Notes under the pieces: generated by a model
What the model was told of the DNA's origin: nothing
Database searches by the model: none
Seen by the model: the letters and a program-made list of their open reading frames with translations, nothing else
Shown here: positions 1 to 13,469 of the stretch, piece after piece
How the letters are laid out: each line of letters begins with the position of its first letter
Numbering within the stretch: the first letter of the stretch is position 1
Program-made: the position numbers and the translations under genes
Origin: Hyperoplus lanceolatus
Taxonomy: Eukaryota; Chordata; Actinopteri; Uranoscopiformes; Ammodytidae
DNA: 64,000 nt
Reading direction: 5' to 3'
Assembly: GCA_026929865.2 (NCBI GenBank)
Contig: CM049405.1
Span: 22,500,001-22,564,000, forward strand

Positions 1-3000
1 CGCAATTGTCATTTGGCTCACATTTGTACAATACATTCTCTTCAAAGTCTGAACGATATACACAAACTACGAGTTCTCCATTTGTCTTTGTCACAGGTCT
101 CAAAGAATCAATATGCTGATACATAGCTGTCTCTTTCCAACCAAAGGCCAATTAAAGAATAGAATGATCTTCTACATCACGAGTTAGATGGTTCCTGAAA
201 CTCTTGTGTTGGTCAGAGTTTATCAACATTGTATCAAAATCAATATAGTGTTTTTCTGACTCAGATGATTCTTAATAGCATATTTTCCCAAAGCATGCTG
301 AAAATAATAGTTTTATGCCAAGGCCAGAGCGAGCATGTGTCCACAATGTGCATGTTCATATTAAGTGATGTGAGGAAGAGAGGAAAGAAAAGTGCATCGT
401 GAGCATTTTGATTAAATAATTTTGTGCAACAGCAGGTTCAAGTTTAACTTATAAAACCTTGTAGAAACAAGGGATCACAGAACAGTCTCTCTTCGACCGA
501 TATTAAAGTTTAAGAGGAGTCGTTACAGAGGTTTCCTTGAAAGGAATATTAAAAGCATTGACGGGACTTCCACTGCAGATTTGATCAGATTCATTTCATT
601 TTTTTGCCGCAGTTTCCTTTATTGACCTGATCTGCTATCTATACTAAAATGTTGATCAAAAAGATGCTATCCAGTATTTCTTCTTCAGTTGCATATGTGT
701 ATCAACTGTAAACAACATAAAAAGGTGGGACTTAATTCTCAATAGATAATTTGATAGGATCAATGAATCAGATCAATAGAGTAATACTATGAAGGACTGC
801 AATATGATGGAGTCATTAGTACTGCCAAAACCAACTGAAAATCAACACCAAGTTGCACAGCTCTACACAACATGCAGCCACTAAAAGCTTTTTATTTGAG
901 ATAACACAGACTACATAGTTTCTCATCAATCCTGATAAGCTCTAGATGAGTGTTTAGTATTAGCCTAGAACCTGATAGCAAAGAGTCAAGAGAGAAAGGA
1001 AAATAGAAAAGGGTTTTCATAACTTTGTTCTCATTTTGAGCCTGATACTTTAAACATACTCTAGTTTTGCAAAATAAAAAGCATGTCAATGTCAATTTTT
1101 TTTGTGGATCTATTATTTATTTGAGAACATATTTTCCAGCAGATCAAAAATAATTGGATTTGTTTTATGTTTATATATATATTTAATGTATTTGCAATTA
1201 TTGTTCTTTATTATTTCAATGCTGCTTGCAGAAACTGGTATGAGTTTTCAACGTCCTTATTAACACGTTTGCAGGGCAGACAACTAAATTACAAAAAAAA
1301 TCAATAATTACTATGGATTACATAAAGCATATGAATTTAACATTGAAATGGCTTGAAGAGACATGTCTGAGAAAATAAATACATTTGGATGCTATCTGTA
1401 AGTGAACAGTTACTGCCCTAAAAGCATTCAATCCTACAAAATCTAAATGTCATCTTTGATTATTATTATTGGACAGGGTAGAAGATGGACTAAGTAAACC
1501 TGAAGCATCAATTTATCATTCCTGAGCCATATTAAATTTTGATAAGTTGAAAGGTATCAAAATGCACTACAATATTAAGGTAGAATTATCTTCAAGAAAA
1601 GAGCAGTGGTTAACAGTTTTATAGGGGCACTTCATCTGTGAATATTTGTGGCCTGTGTAGAAACGCAAACCTTTACTAGTAACGGCTGGCACTATCTACT
1701 GGCTTGCTGCAGATGCTGTTTGCATTGGTGCCATTTCCAATCAGAGAAAAGGACCCAAAGGTGTCAAGTTTTGTGACCCTATTTAAAATCGCATTGATCA
1801 TTGCAAGGCTGCCATGGCCAGCTTCCTCTCAAAGTCATTAGTGTCATCTGTTTGCAATAATTAATGTGAATAGGAAATAATTGCATAAGGGAGCTGGGGA
1901 CAGAAGTGATTTGGTCCATTCATTGATATTCGCCTATTATTTCATTATTCACGCTATAGCCTTTATTTCACAAGCACTGTGGGAGAAGGGCACATTTGAC
2001 CATGCAAGTGCAGATTAATCTTGGAACTAATTACAGTCATAATGTCGAGGGGTATCACAGATTTGACTAGAGTGATACAGTTCAACCAAACTCTTAGTTG
2101 GAGTGGCGCTTACTGAAAGTCAAGGGCAAATGCAATGGATGTGGAGACGTTTTATTTTTCAATGCATTTCCACTTTGTGAAAATTACTTCTTCCTAATAT
2201 TTTATTTCGGTCCAATAATGCAGACATGACTATTTCATGGTGTATAAAAGTATGCCCTTTTGAGCACATTTGCTTTAGGCCTATAAAAAACAAACAGGAT
2301 CTGATGGTGGCAGCATTCATCAGCCCCTCCTCCAGGTATTTAAATACCTAAACCTGGTACATTTGTATTCTGCAAGTTACTTTCCTCATAGTGATTAATG
2401 AGTCATGCTGGATGTAAGTGTTCTGCATTTAAATCAAATTTCAAACATGTCCAAGTAATTTATTTTTAGACTATCGATATGAAAATGTCTTTGAAGTTTT
2501 GCTTCTGCCATTTAATAATTAGGATTCAGTAAACAGAGATCTTAACAAAGTTGCACGCAACATATATAAAAGCTCAGTCTTAGGGCGTTATTTCTAGTTG
2601 AATCTTCACGTATGTTGTGGATAAATCCAAAAGTAAGGGAATACATACATTTATGACATCTGTAAAGGAAAGTGCCTGAATGACTTGGTTTGGCTGACTG
2701 GTAAAAGATCCCAGGCAGGAGTGGCGACTGATCAGACTTTTTGAAGATCTTAATACTACAGCCATTTGTATGAAATGTGCAATATGTATCATGTTTTCTC
2801 TTCTTCTCTATACAGTTTTAACTATTATTTAATTATTATCAATAAAAAGGGAAGCAAACCTGTTGTTTAAAAGGGGTCCACCAATTAAGAAAAAATTAGC
2901 CTGCATTACAAACTGGGGTTGCGGAGTGTTAAATATGTGTACCAGACAACGAAAATATGCTATCAAGTTGCACTAACGTACAATCAATAAGTGTTGGAAC

Positions 3001-4216
3001 TTGTTCCATACTACTGGCTGAAAGTCAAGCCATTTTGGCTTTACGCTTGCATCATTTATTTTCTATTGACCTGTCTCTGGTCATCTTTATAGTGCAATGG
3101 GAAGTTGCTGGAACTCCCTTCTAGGAGTTACAATATAGCATCATGGGAGGGATTGTAGCCACTTGTCCTCACTGTGTACATTTCAAGGCATTGTACACAC
3201 CTTTGTGAAAAGACCCAAGGCCCAGACACTAAATAAAGCATATCATCCCTTCACCAACGCAGCTCTCTCAGTCGGAACAAAACATTGGCATGTCAACTGA
3301 GGGCTATACATTTTATAAGCTGTTCCACACCGAGTGTATACTATTATGAGGCTTTCATCTCAGGCATCCTCTTAGCACCATCACTTCATATATTTTCTAT
3401 GTTTGGAAAATCTAACAGCTAACCCTGTCAGTTCAGGAGATTTCTCTACAAACAAAACTATACTGGCATTTTGCACCATCACAGTTGTAGTTGTTGTGTG
3501 CATTATAGGATATCAGTATGGAATTGTCAGGACAACTTGACAGATGTTTTGTGGGGAGCAAATTAAATTCCACTTGTTCACACACTCTGTGACACTTTAA
3601 CTTTATTAATAATGTTGTATGCTTTGGACAGGCACACCATCCTTCATTGTTGGTTTTGGGCTTTGGTGACAATAACAAAATCATACAAAATTGCCAGCAT
3701 TTATCTTTAACTTTTGCATTACTCACATAAGTGTCAACAGCAGGGTGTGGCTATAAGACACATTCACATTTAACCACATACAGTTTTCGCGCTGCCTTTT
3801 TTGTAGTTGATGTTGTTAGTATTCACTTAAAACCTGGGGGGAGAAACTGTGAAATCATGGCTTGTCGGCGATATAAAAACGGTGATGGGCCATTTTCAGA
3901 TTCACTGAACACATTGATTTCAGACACAAGGACAATGTACTGAAGCTTTTGTGGACTTTTGACTCTACTTTAAAATTTCCCAATCTCATCAAAATGTGTC
4001 CATGCGTCCCCCTGAGCTCCCCAAAGCAAGGTTAGAATTGCTCAAGTGCTCCTTAGACCGCAGCCTTCTCCACTAAACAGTTTTCATATTCACTCACTAT
4101 CAAACGCATCAACAACCACTGTCAGGCCCCTGGTCATTAATACTGCTTGCTCATTTGCACCTTGCTGTCTTTCTTTTTAATGTCACCCTCACTCTATAGC
4201 CTGCGTCTTTGCTTAT
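1..4216. other. AT-rich non-coding stretch, no gene recognised
   Basis: No exon, repeat family or RNA gene could be supported here. Open frames are short, AT-rich and without known domains. By position it lies downstream (3') of the last nckap5 exon found, so it is probably intron of that gene or 3' flanking DNA. A less repetitive tract at about 1640-2060, rich in ATTA/TAAT homeodomain-type words, reads like ordinary unique sequence and is discussed as a candidate conserved non-coding element. A small palindrome around AGGTATTTAAATACCT lies near 2335-2350. Confidence 0.6.
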
Positions 4217-4414
4217 AGGTACAGTGTGTAATGTATGAGTATTTTGGCATCATCTAGTGGTGAGATTCCTGATGGCAACGCTCTGTCTCTACCCGTCCCT
4301 TTCGGAGAATTTACAGAAGCTACGGTGGCCTTCAAGGACAAGAAGCTAGTTACTAAAGATGATATCAAGTATATCAAGTGATGAGTTGAAGATGTATTTA
4401 TTTATTATATAGTA

Positions 4415-5682
4415 GGGGAGAACGGGGGAATCTGAGGCATCGGGTAATGTGAGCCACCCCCTGTATCTAGGCAACGGAAAACATTTTTGGTCATGTGAGA
4501 TATATGTTTTCAAGCCCCTCTCATTTCCCCATGGCCCTGAAAGAGAGGACCTCATGGTGCTGTGGTAAGCATGTTTTTTTCACCAAAATATGTATTTTGC
4601 ATGTAAAACTAAATGTTTTTGCTGTCAACTTAATCAACTGTTGTGCCAAAGCAAATGTATTCACGTATTAAAAAAATCTATCATACGTGTTGATGAACTA
4701 CCAACATATGAAACCATGTGATGCTGATAACTGAAGATTAGCCTGAAATGCTAAGAGAGGTAGTTTTTTCTCAAATTGTGGTGGTGGGGGAAAGTGAGCC
4801 ACTGTCTCACTTTCCCCCACCATGAGGCACAAGTTAAGTTTAGTCTTAAACGTATTTTAATGTAATATTACATGACTTATGTTTTATTTTAATGTTATAC
4901 ACATTGTAGAAAAGCCATCATGCCAAGGAAATACACCAGGAAGACAACCTGGGGCAACCACACGGAAAGAGCACTTTCTCATCTTTCCCTGTAACCTTCA
5001 GGGCTGGAATGTAGAGTAGGCCTAGTTGTAGAGTATGACAGGCTGATGTTATAATCCAGTTGGGTCTTCTCCTGTGTTCTGAGTCCCAGGCTGTTCTCGC
5101 TGGTTCTGATTTTCCCATGTATTAACCCCCAGACACAAGCTGGCTCTAAGGGTCCTGCGTTCTGACCCCCAGACTGTGTTCTAATCTAACTGGTTCTATC
5201 TTTCATTTGAATCTTATTAAAACCTTTTGAATTATAATATGTTGTGTTTGATTTTGTTCAGAGTTACTTTCAAGTGTTTAGAAAATTAGCTTTGCTTAAT
5301 TGACCAAACCCCATCATTCTTTTACTAGTCCGACATTAGTTCTGGAATGTGTGGCTAGCTTTCAGGATTATAACTGTTACAATATGTGTTGTTATGGCAG
5401 TTTCAGAGTGGAAAGTGGTTTACCCCCAACTGGTTCACTTTACCCCCTTGATTTTCCTGGTCTGGCTCAGTTTACCCCACTGGGGTAAAGTGAGCCACAT
5501 GACAACTTTTTTTAAAACAATCATATTTTCACTGCCCTTTGTCTTGAAAAAATTCTGCTAATGCCCATTTCTAGGAAACATCCTGAATTAATGGGAAATG
5601 TGTCAATTTGAGTGATAAATCATTTTAGCTTGCTTAGAGGGGAGCAAATGTAAAAAGTGGCTCAGATTACCCCGTTCTCCCC
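4415..5682 (+). mobile_element. Pogo-like DNA transposon, non-autonomous, TA target
   Basis: The ends are exact inverted repeats for the first 13 bases (GGGGAGAACGGGG), and the similarity runs on to TAATCTGAGCCAC with small changes. Each end is flanked by TA. The interior repeats the end motif several times, in the style GGTAAAGTGAGCC, including a near-perfect palindrome at about 4780-4823. A start codon at 4920 opens a short frame that resembles the N-terminus of pogo/jerky-type (DDE_1) transposases. TA target duplication fits that superfamily. The element sits inside MITE family A copy 1, so it is the younger insertion. The related copy at 21081-22389 shares the GGGGAGA ends. Confidence 0.75.
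4920..4994 (+). pseudogene. Remnant of a pogo-like transposase N-terminus
   Basis: The frame opens MPRKYTRKTTWGN and stops after 24 codons. The MPR-x-Y-x-RKT start is typical of the helix-turn-helix leader of pogo/Tigger/jerky-like transposases, where it is followed by a CENP-B-type DNA-binding domain that is missing here. A pyrimidine-rich stretch ending TTGTAG lies just upstream and could be an old splice acceptor. The catalytic DDE region is absent, so the element could move only with a transposase made elsewhere. The assignment rests on a short match. Confidence 0.5.
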
Positions 5683-5825
5683 TACTTTAGTCTTCCAATA
5701 TGCATTTGCCCAGGACACCCACGAAATATAAAAATGCGTAAGGCGGTTAAGTTTTCTCCGTTCTGTGCTACTGTAGAAACATGGCAACATGTTAGCATGC
5801 CCTGTTCCTTTTACACACTGCATCT

Positions 5826-7606
5826 TTAAGAAAAGCAAATGTAACTCTTAAATCACATGAATAGCACCAGAGCTTGGTGCAAGCATGAAATCTGTGCATG
5901 TGAACATTATGTAAAAAGAGGCTGGTAAAAAGCAGCATTGCTTTTTGTTTTGTACTTTGTATATGTGTTATAAATTCCCCTTATGGGCAAAAAGCAAATG
6001 CATTTTCAGACACTTTCAGAAAGAGTGAGATATTTTGACTTTGTTATACGATTTCACACAACAGCAACAAAATCAAGTCCCTGTTTATGGCACTTCAAAA
6101 GGGACAAATACATGATTGGACTTAATATTATGTGTGCCTTTATCTTCCACTGCAGCCCTCCCAGGACGTTTATCTGAGGAAAGAGGCACCTGCCGCAGTT
6201 TAAAAAGCTTGCAGGCATTGGTCTCCAGACTGTTGCTCCGCCGCTGAATTCCAATAACATTGTGACAAACGAGCTTGTCACAGAGCCACCTCTAACAGCT
6301 AGGGCTCTCTGGCACAGAGACCACTGTGTTGTAAATAGTCCAACCGGTCCAAACACACAGAGGCCGGAGAAAAACGGACTGAAAGGAAATAGCAGGTAGA
6401 AGTAGTGCTTCTGCTGAGCTATCACACAAACATTCCCACGCCACTCACAAACACATTTTGCACTCCATTTTGCCTGCAAGCTACAGCTTACATATGAGTA
6501 GTCTAAACGTTTGTGCATTCTGTGTTTATTTCACCCAATCAATGTACCACCTGTACAGACATTTCCTTAGCAATCTGTGCACGCGTTCATTGCTAAATAT
6601 GATGCTCATTGTAACGTGAGCGCAATGTTACCTGTGTAGGTAGTTCCATGCTCACTTTTTCAGTTTACGTTGACACTTTATTTTTGCAGACAGCACCTTC
6701 CAGACTCTTTCAATGCAGAGTTTTACTTTTACTAGGTTTCTATGGCAAATTACTGTCTATACTGTATATAGATATTGTAGTCTGTTTAGTGGCTGTTCCA
6801 AGATACTTTGATGACAATATTGAACAGTATCACGAGAAACAAGAGGGTCTTCATGTTCACAGGTTGCTGTGAAAAGATACATGTTGCACCTTCTGTTTGC
6901 GCACGCTTGCCTCCAGTTTTTCGCTCATTACCTGATTAAAACACACAGACTGAACACAACTAGAACAAACAGATAGATATTCTCACTCCCTCCCTTTAAG
7001 CTTGCGTGTAATGCCATGCATGACACCTCGCTGTAACCTTGCCTGGAGTCAGTCAACATAACTGGGAACAGGTGTGCTGTCACATTGATTAAGCAACCAA
7101 ACAAGCAGAACGTGCAGTGAAAAACAAATTTTCCATTTCAATAATTCGTACATAATGACCTGTGCGTTATCTGCCAAATTTACACCACCAGAGTGTTAAT
7201 GTCCCTAATCTAAAAAAAAAAAATTGTATAATGAAATTACCTGTGTTTTCTTTTTCTCTTTTCAAGTACTCTCTTCCAAAGAATAGAGCCTATTGAGTTA
7301 GTAGCACACTGTTCATCTGTTCTCACCGGGTGGGCTTGTATGGAACAGTGACCTTATCTAGTACCATGTCTGGCATATTGAATGTGCTCGGCATAGAAAC
7401 ATGTTTCAGACACCAAAACCATATTTGAAAGCTAAGGTTAATAATTTCAGAATGCTGATAAACAATAAATTATAATAATAATAAACAACTTTCATTTATG
7501 CAGTATATGTTAAGAGTGTATTTTCCCATCCTGATTAATTCAAATGGCTGTTGTGGCAACAGGTTCAGTGTAGTTTATCTACATACAGTATGTTATGAGT
7601 AAATAC
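5826..7606. other. Non-coding stretch, no gene recognised
   Basis: A 154-codon open frame on the minus strand (6054-6518) shows no domain, no splice context and no coding-like composition, so it is not called as a gene. No repeat boundaries were found. It is probably intronic or intergenic. Confidence 0.5.
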
Positions 7607-7935
7607 AAGAGCGATTCTGGAGAACGCTTGTTGTCAAACTATTTTGGTCAAAATCAGTGAATATCTCCTCACAATTTGCTACCTGACCATGCCGTGTGGT
7701 CGCTGAAAAAATCCAGTGTTAATTTTCATCCCAGGTTCTGTAAATTGATATGTAAACAAGGGTATGCAAACAAAGGGGCCAATCATAGGTAATCACATAA
7801 CCTTTAACAGAGCCTGGGCTGTGTATTAACAAATGTTTACAGCGCATTTTGACCTTAAAAATCGTTAGCATCTTTATAATAAGTTGATAATATGAATAAG
7901 TTGTATTTACAGCAGCCAAAGAAATCAACAAATTC
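7607..7935. repeat. TTAA-type MITE family B, degenerate copy
   Basis: The words GATTCTGGAGAACGCTTGTTGTC, AATCAGTGAATATCTCCTCA and TGTAAACAAGGGTATG match the well-bounded copy at 55304-55598 and the fragments at 35403-35640 and 60046-60160. The outer ends are eroded, so the limits are approximate. Confidence 0.5.
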
Positions 7936-10900
7936 TGTTTGAATAAATTCTACATTGTGTGTACCAGTGTTGTCTTTCGAACAAACCAGCATCCTACAAA
8001 TTCCCTAAACTAACCGGCTTCAGTGAACTCATTCAATAGTTAAAGCCACAACGAGAATTCTGTTCAAATTCACAGCAGGGAATCCCATCCTTAACTTTTT
8101 AGGAGGACAACAATTCAAATACCCCAAACTGGTATGGTTAAATTATTTAATGAAAGTCAAAACTTTTGTTTGTGAGTTAATATTCAAGCTTTTATCTCAC
8201 ATTATCATTAATGAACTCCTGGATAACAGGGGTTGCTGCATTGCATTAGTGAATCAAATGGAGAATTCTGCAAATACAAGTTATTTCTTTTGTCATGCTG
8301 CCAGCAAGGTTGAGTTGTTAACATTATTTTTTCTTGCTCCATTATGCCTGGTGAAACTGTGAAATACTTATTATAAGTACGATTTGGAATTAGCCATAAC
8401 AAATGGTAACATCACACAAAATCGATGAGAATAGTCTAATAACTATTCAAGTGTTAAAGGAAAGGGCAAGGCAGATCAAATTCTCTCCATGGACTAGTAT
8501 ATACAGTATACTACAGTATTCATAATATGTGAATAGATCTGAACAATTATTTAAGATATGATATGATTCATATTATAATATATATTTTCATATGTTTTTT
8601 CTGTCACATAATTTCGGACACACAACTAGACACAAATGGACTTGGGAATTACCAATGAGACTAATTAATTAGATTAATCAGGCATCTACCGTATTTAATC
8701 AGGCATCTACCTCAGTGTGACATACACTCCAACAAAGACAGAATTCTCTTTGAGCAGAGGCTCCAAGCTTGACCTTCACAGAAAAGGTTAAATATGAAGG
8801 ACAGGTTGTCCAGCTCTGCTAGACTCGTGGCATACTTAATGAAATGCTCTGGGATCGCCTAGGCTATTCCATGACCATTTCAATGAAGATGGAAAATACA
8901 GTTTATAAAATATTTGTAATGACCAATTCTGTCTGTGAAATCAAACCAGTCCCTGAAAACATATAGCTAGAGTTTCAAGATGGAAAAAGAGAGTAAATAC
9001 AAATCTAAGTTTAATATGTGAATAACAAACATTTGTATCGGCCAAATACACTTAATTTGGTGTTTTACCTTACTAAAGAGGGTCTTAACTGTACTTCATG
9101 ATCAGTTGTCGACTAAGGTCTTCTTTAAGGTCTAAAGGCTCTATGAAGAAGTTTAATAAGACAGCCAATTCCATGATCATGATTGCACAAAAAAGTAACA
9201 TGTGAACAACACCCATCTTCATTCTGACTCTCTACAGACTCTGCCTGTACCACATTTCCACTTTTTATTGAACATTTTAATAGATGCAAAATTGTGAGTC
9301 AAGAGGAAAAAACTCTGTGTGCACTTCCGTTAACTAAAGCCAGTGACAAGTGTGTCCCTCTGTAATGTTTATGGAATGATGTTGATGCTGAAATGTGTTA
9401 TTCAACATAACATTTGTTTGGTCTGCATAATAACTGGAGACCATGCCTCAAAGCCCTGAATTGATAATGAAACACAGAGCCGGTCTGTAAGCTGCAGCTA
9501 TTGTTAATAAGTTGATCCACAATACAACCATATTACCAACGGCATTTCAAGGTTATTTAGCTACTTGGCAGATACATGGAAGCATTAATAAGGATTGGAC
9601 AATACATCTTTGTTTCACTACATGGTCTAGTGATATTGGAAAACACCACAATCTCAATTCACAACAATGAACCCAATACAGAATGTAAAGGTGAAGAGCA
9701 ATCAATCAAGAATCAATAAATATGTATGTGCCTCATACTGAAAATGCACTCTTGTATTTGTATTGCAGTGTGGTCATTGGAGAAAACATTTATCTCTATG
9801 CCTGTTTCCATCTTAATGTAGCGTGCATTTCAACTGAAATTCCGAAAACTGTCAAGAGAAACTCAAATTCAATAGACCATAGCAGAAGAGGAAGGCGCAG
9901 CAAGATGAAGTTATTAGTATTAAAGCTTGGTGAATCCACATTGAAAAACATGATGGGAGAATGCATTTCTGTTTGCTTCGTGTATTTGTTTTTTAAAAAG
10001 GAAAACAAAGTTTTATAGTCTCCTCTTGACTCCACTAAGGCTGGGTATCTTTGATTATGATACAGGTACCAATACCTGAACCATATTTCAGCTCCCAAAA
10101 TGTTTTCGTTTCTGCGGTTGAGCGAAAGCTTCGATGAATGTTGAAGTAACTTTTCATGTAGTTCAATAATACTCACTAAGTCTTCCACGGTTTTCATTTG
10201 GGAATATTTCATTTTCCTTTTAAGAGCAAATTAAATATGTGCATAAACCAAAACCCGCTGTAACGGTTGACAGAGGGGAATGCTCTTAATGAGACAGCAC
10301 TGACAGCAGTGTTTCATACTAAAAAATAATTGTATATGAACTTTGGCTTTATGATGCATTTACAGTAACATATCTGTCATATTGAGAAATATCTGAAATC
10401 AATATGGAGATAAAACGATTGCCTGGCCCTGGTGGCCATTTGAATTGGTGATTATCTAGAAAGAAATTGTTCATATTGATCTGTTTTTTTAAAATTATTA
10501 TTATTATGTGAGTTGCATTGATAAGAAAATTAAATAAACAAATGGAATGCGACATGTGATATGTCATCCTGGCCTGGTCAAATTTCTTCTGTCTAAACAC
10601 AGAATAAAAAACACCCACCAAATCTAAGATGTGAAGGTGTTCAGACTGGACTCAAGACCCAGGACAAACAGTACATCCCTGCAACCAACCAGAAATAATG
10701 AAGGAAGGGCAAATACAGCACCAGCGTCCTTATACAAGTAGTTAACAGTACAACACATGCTTTAAGTGTGTCGTAGTGTATTTGTAATCAGCTTCAACAA
10801 GCATGTGTATCCCCCGCATGGTGCAATGACAGTAAGAGATGCTCTCTGCAGTTCAATAACGATTCTGCCAATTACAGCTTTACACCTATCCAAAAGTGAA

Positions 10901-11065
10901 AGGCTAACAAGCCGGGCTCGACCATCCATGCCTGGGGAGGGGAGGGGAGGCGCAGGGGGTTGTTACAATATTCAGCTCAGAATGTGGAAATAATCATTCG
11001 TCCATCATTAATTATTCATGGTAGAGCAATTCATGCAGTAAGTTTCACTCTTGCTATCCATTGCA
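7936..11065. other. Non-coding stretch, no gene recognised
   Basis: The sequence is AT-rich. There is a small direct duplication (AATCAGGCATCTACC twice) at about 8677-8711. A 138-codon minus-strand frame at 9796-10212 has no recognisable domain and is not supported as a gene. No exon with both splice signals and a coding-like reading was found. Confidence 0.5.
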
Positions 11066-11267
<202 letters not shown>

Positions 11268-11453
11268 CACTGTTGTAGTGGTTGGCAGAACATATGCATT
11301 CCTATTTGTTTGTCATTGTGTTTCCTGTTTTTTAATAAATGCTCAATCAAGCCAAATTAATTCTATTTGGAGAGATTCTTACTTGCTAAACCCTCAGTAT
11401 GTTGGAGATATTGACACAATGATATACATATGTTTGCTAAGTTTCGAAGCTAA

Positions 11454-11797
11454 AGCTATAGTGCGAATTTCTGTCGCCCCTATGAGGAATTCTGAGTAAA
11501 TACAACAACACTGTTGGTGCAGCTACATGAGGTCATACATGGATTTTATTCCTTCTGCGTCCAGGTTTTTTCTTAGCAGTAGAATCAACAACTGCAACAC
11601 TTCTTAGGCGCTTGTTTGAATTTTTCTGAGCTCCTGCGCCATTGTCGGGGGGCCATACCAGTTTGCAAACGCTGCCATACTGAGGAATAAAGAAATAGTT
11701 TTGTGGAGCCGATAGGCTTGATCAACTTTGTTTCAACTTCTTTGACAATGGCTTGAATGTAATCGACATTCATTTATATGAAAAAGTTCAACACTAT
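11454..11797. repeat. TTAA-type MITE family D, copy 1
   Basis: This copy matches 26714-27149 over most of its length. Shared words include AGCAGTAGAATCAACAACTG, CATACTGAGGAAT, TTTTGTGGAGC and CAATGGCTTGAATGTAA. The left end, AGCTATAGTG, is the inverse of the right end of the other copy, CACTATATCT followed by TTAA. There is no coding potential. Confidence 0.65.
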
Positions 11798-13349
11798 TGC
11801 TTCAACTCTTTTGCGATACAAATACTTCCATTATGAATGGCTAGAAGGTATGAGCCAGGTCACCCTTCACACTTAAAACATACTTCAGATCTGAATGGAT
11901 TTGATTAGTTTAAAATGTTTCTATTCAGCCGTGCAGCATGAGAGCAGCGCTGCCTCATTATTGTTTAGACGCTGATCAAAGCAGCCAATGGAGCCGGTCT
12001 GCCAGGTTACACAAGCTAACCTGTGTATCAAAGGACTGCTAGAGGAAAAGGTTAAAAGATCAACTCCTTCACAGGGCGCTGACATGCTGATTATCACCAA
12101 GGGAGGGACAGAATACGTACACTGCAGTTCATTAGTTCACCCTTTGATTGGTGGAACATTTTGAAAGATGGGTGAGCATTAGTGTCATCAGCACTTTTCT
12201 GACAACAGAACGCCACTTCAGTGGTTGACAAAAAAGGAAAGTAGATTTACATTTTACATAACTTCCTTAAATACTAATTATTTTGATTTTTTTGTCCTAA
12301 ACCGACGCTTTGCTTTTAAAAATGTCATCAGTATTAAATCTTTTTTGCGCTGCCTTACTGGGTTAGTTGTGACACATATGGTTTCCTGGCTTTCTATGGT
12401 CAAAAGAGCTTAACTGTTTTTCTAAAGACATGTATTCATGTTACTGTAATTGAGTACTTTTTAAAGTGGTTTTTAAACTCTGTAATTTCACCTTTACTTA
12501 AGTAGGTTTTGTTTAAAGTATTGTACTTTGCTACATTTTATAAAGTTTTAAAAATACTTAGTAGATTCTTAAGTAATTTTACTCTGACTTTAGTAAAATG
12601 TGCATACTTGATTAGAATATTTTAGTTATCTTTCCAACTAAGCCAGCTGTAGCTTATATCTCTTCTTTTTCATGGGTAGACAGCATACAGTGGGTTTTGA
12701 GAGCCCATTTTGTTATAAATAGATCCTTGTTGTGGTCGCAACAATGTTAATAAGAAAAAGTTGTGGCAAGCAAGAGAGCCCCAAACATTTGTATACAAAA
12801 TATGGATGAGTGCAGCTTTACATAGCTTTAAAGTTATAAGGCTCAACAACTGAACAAACAAATGCCATTATGTACAACAATAGCGTAACAAGGCCAAAGT
12901 TTGAACCAATTATCCCTCACGCGACACGGCTAGAGAGGATTCCAATTAGAGCAGCTCTGTTTTTGCTTTCTGTATTGTCACTTTCCAGCCAATGGATTAG
13001 AAGTCTGGCTAAATTCATGATTAGCATACAAAAAGAGAACGGCAAGAGTCGGTAAAGACTGTTTAATAACCTACGGTGCATTCAAGTGTTCCACTTTGAC
13101 ACTAACTGCTACAGTAGTAAGGAACGGAGGCCCGAATGAAACCAATTGCAATTCAAAATCTGACAGGGAAAACTGTACGTCCTAACAGATTATATTAAAT
13201 GACATCCTGGTTAAATTTCCCTCTACTTTATAAAATGTTAGCAACTTTTAGAAGTGGAGCACTGCTCATGCAAAATTCAAACAGCCTTGAAGCAGAGCAT
13301 GGTTTGTCAGTGTTTGTTTGTATCCATTGTGCCATCCATGTGTTCCTAC
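11798..13349. other. Intron of nckap5 (3' of the last exon found), nothing else recognised
   Basis: This follows the donor of the 13350-13469 exon on the minus strand. No next exon of nckap5 could be recognised here or further left. In the family the next coding part is long and would be expected to stand out, so it probably lies outside the window. Confidence 0.5.
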
Positions 13350-13469
13350 CTGGGAGACGGCACTGGTGGACATTTTGACCCGTTGTTGGAACAGCACACT
13401 CAGTATGCGGTTCTGCTGCTCCAAGTCAAAGACGCGGGTCCGCAGCTTCACACACTCCTCCTTCAAGTC
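13350..13469 (-). CDS. nckap5: nckap5 coiled-coil exon (40 codons)
   Basis: The exon starts after acceptor TTTGTAG and ends at CAG before donor GTAGGA. It is in phase 0 at both ends. It encodes DLKEECVKLRTRVFDLEQQN, then a stretch ending FQQRVKMSTSAVSQ. The first part is the most conserved piece of the family and is a continuous amphipathic helix with L/V at heptad positions. The tail after FQQRV is less conserved and marks the end of the coiled coil. It directly continues the VANQVV exon at 14883-14921. The following exon was not found to the left. Confidence 0.9.

Larger units (their letters stand above)
4217..5825. repeat. TTAA-type MITE family A, copy 1 (split by a pogo-like element)
   Basis: The left end reads AGGTACAGTGTGTAA and the right end is its inverted partner, TTACACACTGCATCT followed by TTAA. 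The same ends and interior words (a tract like GCCATGTTTCTACAGT, then a GGCGTCCTGGGG-type word) recur at 37292-38663, 43795-45614 and, decayed, at about 33553-33836. Without the insertion at 4415-5682 the element is about 340 bp. TTAA at the preserved end suggests a piggyBac- or Kolobok-type target. The left TTAA is mutated to TATA. No coding capacity is seen. Confidence 0.7.

Noticed and set aside
6054..6518. 154-codon minus-strand open frame
   Set aside because: There is no domain, no signal peptide logic, no splice context, and its composition matches non-coding DNA.
9796..10212. 138-codon minus-strand open frame
   Set aside because: It is AT-rich with no recognisable motif. It could be an old repeat, but no second copy or ends were found in the window.
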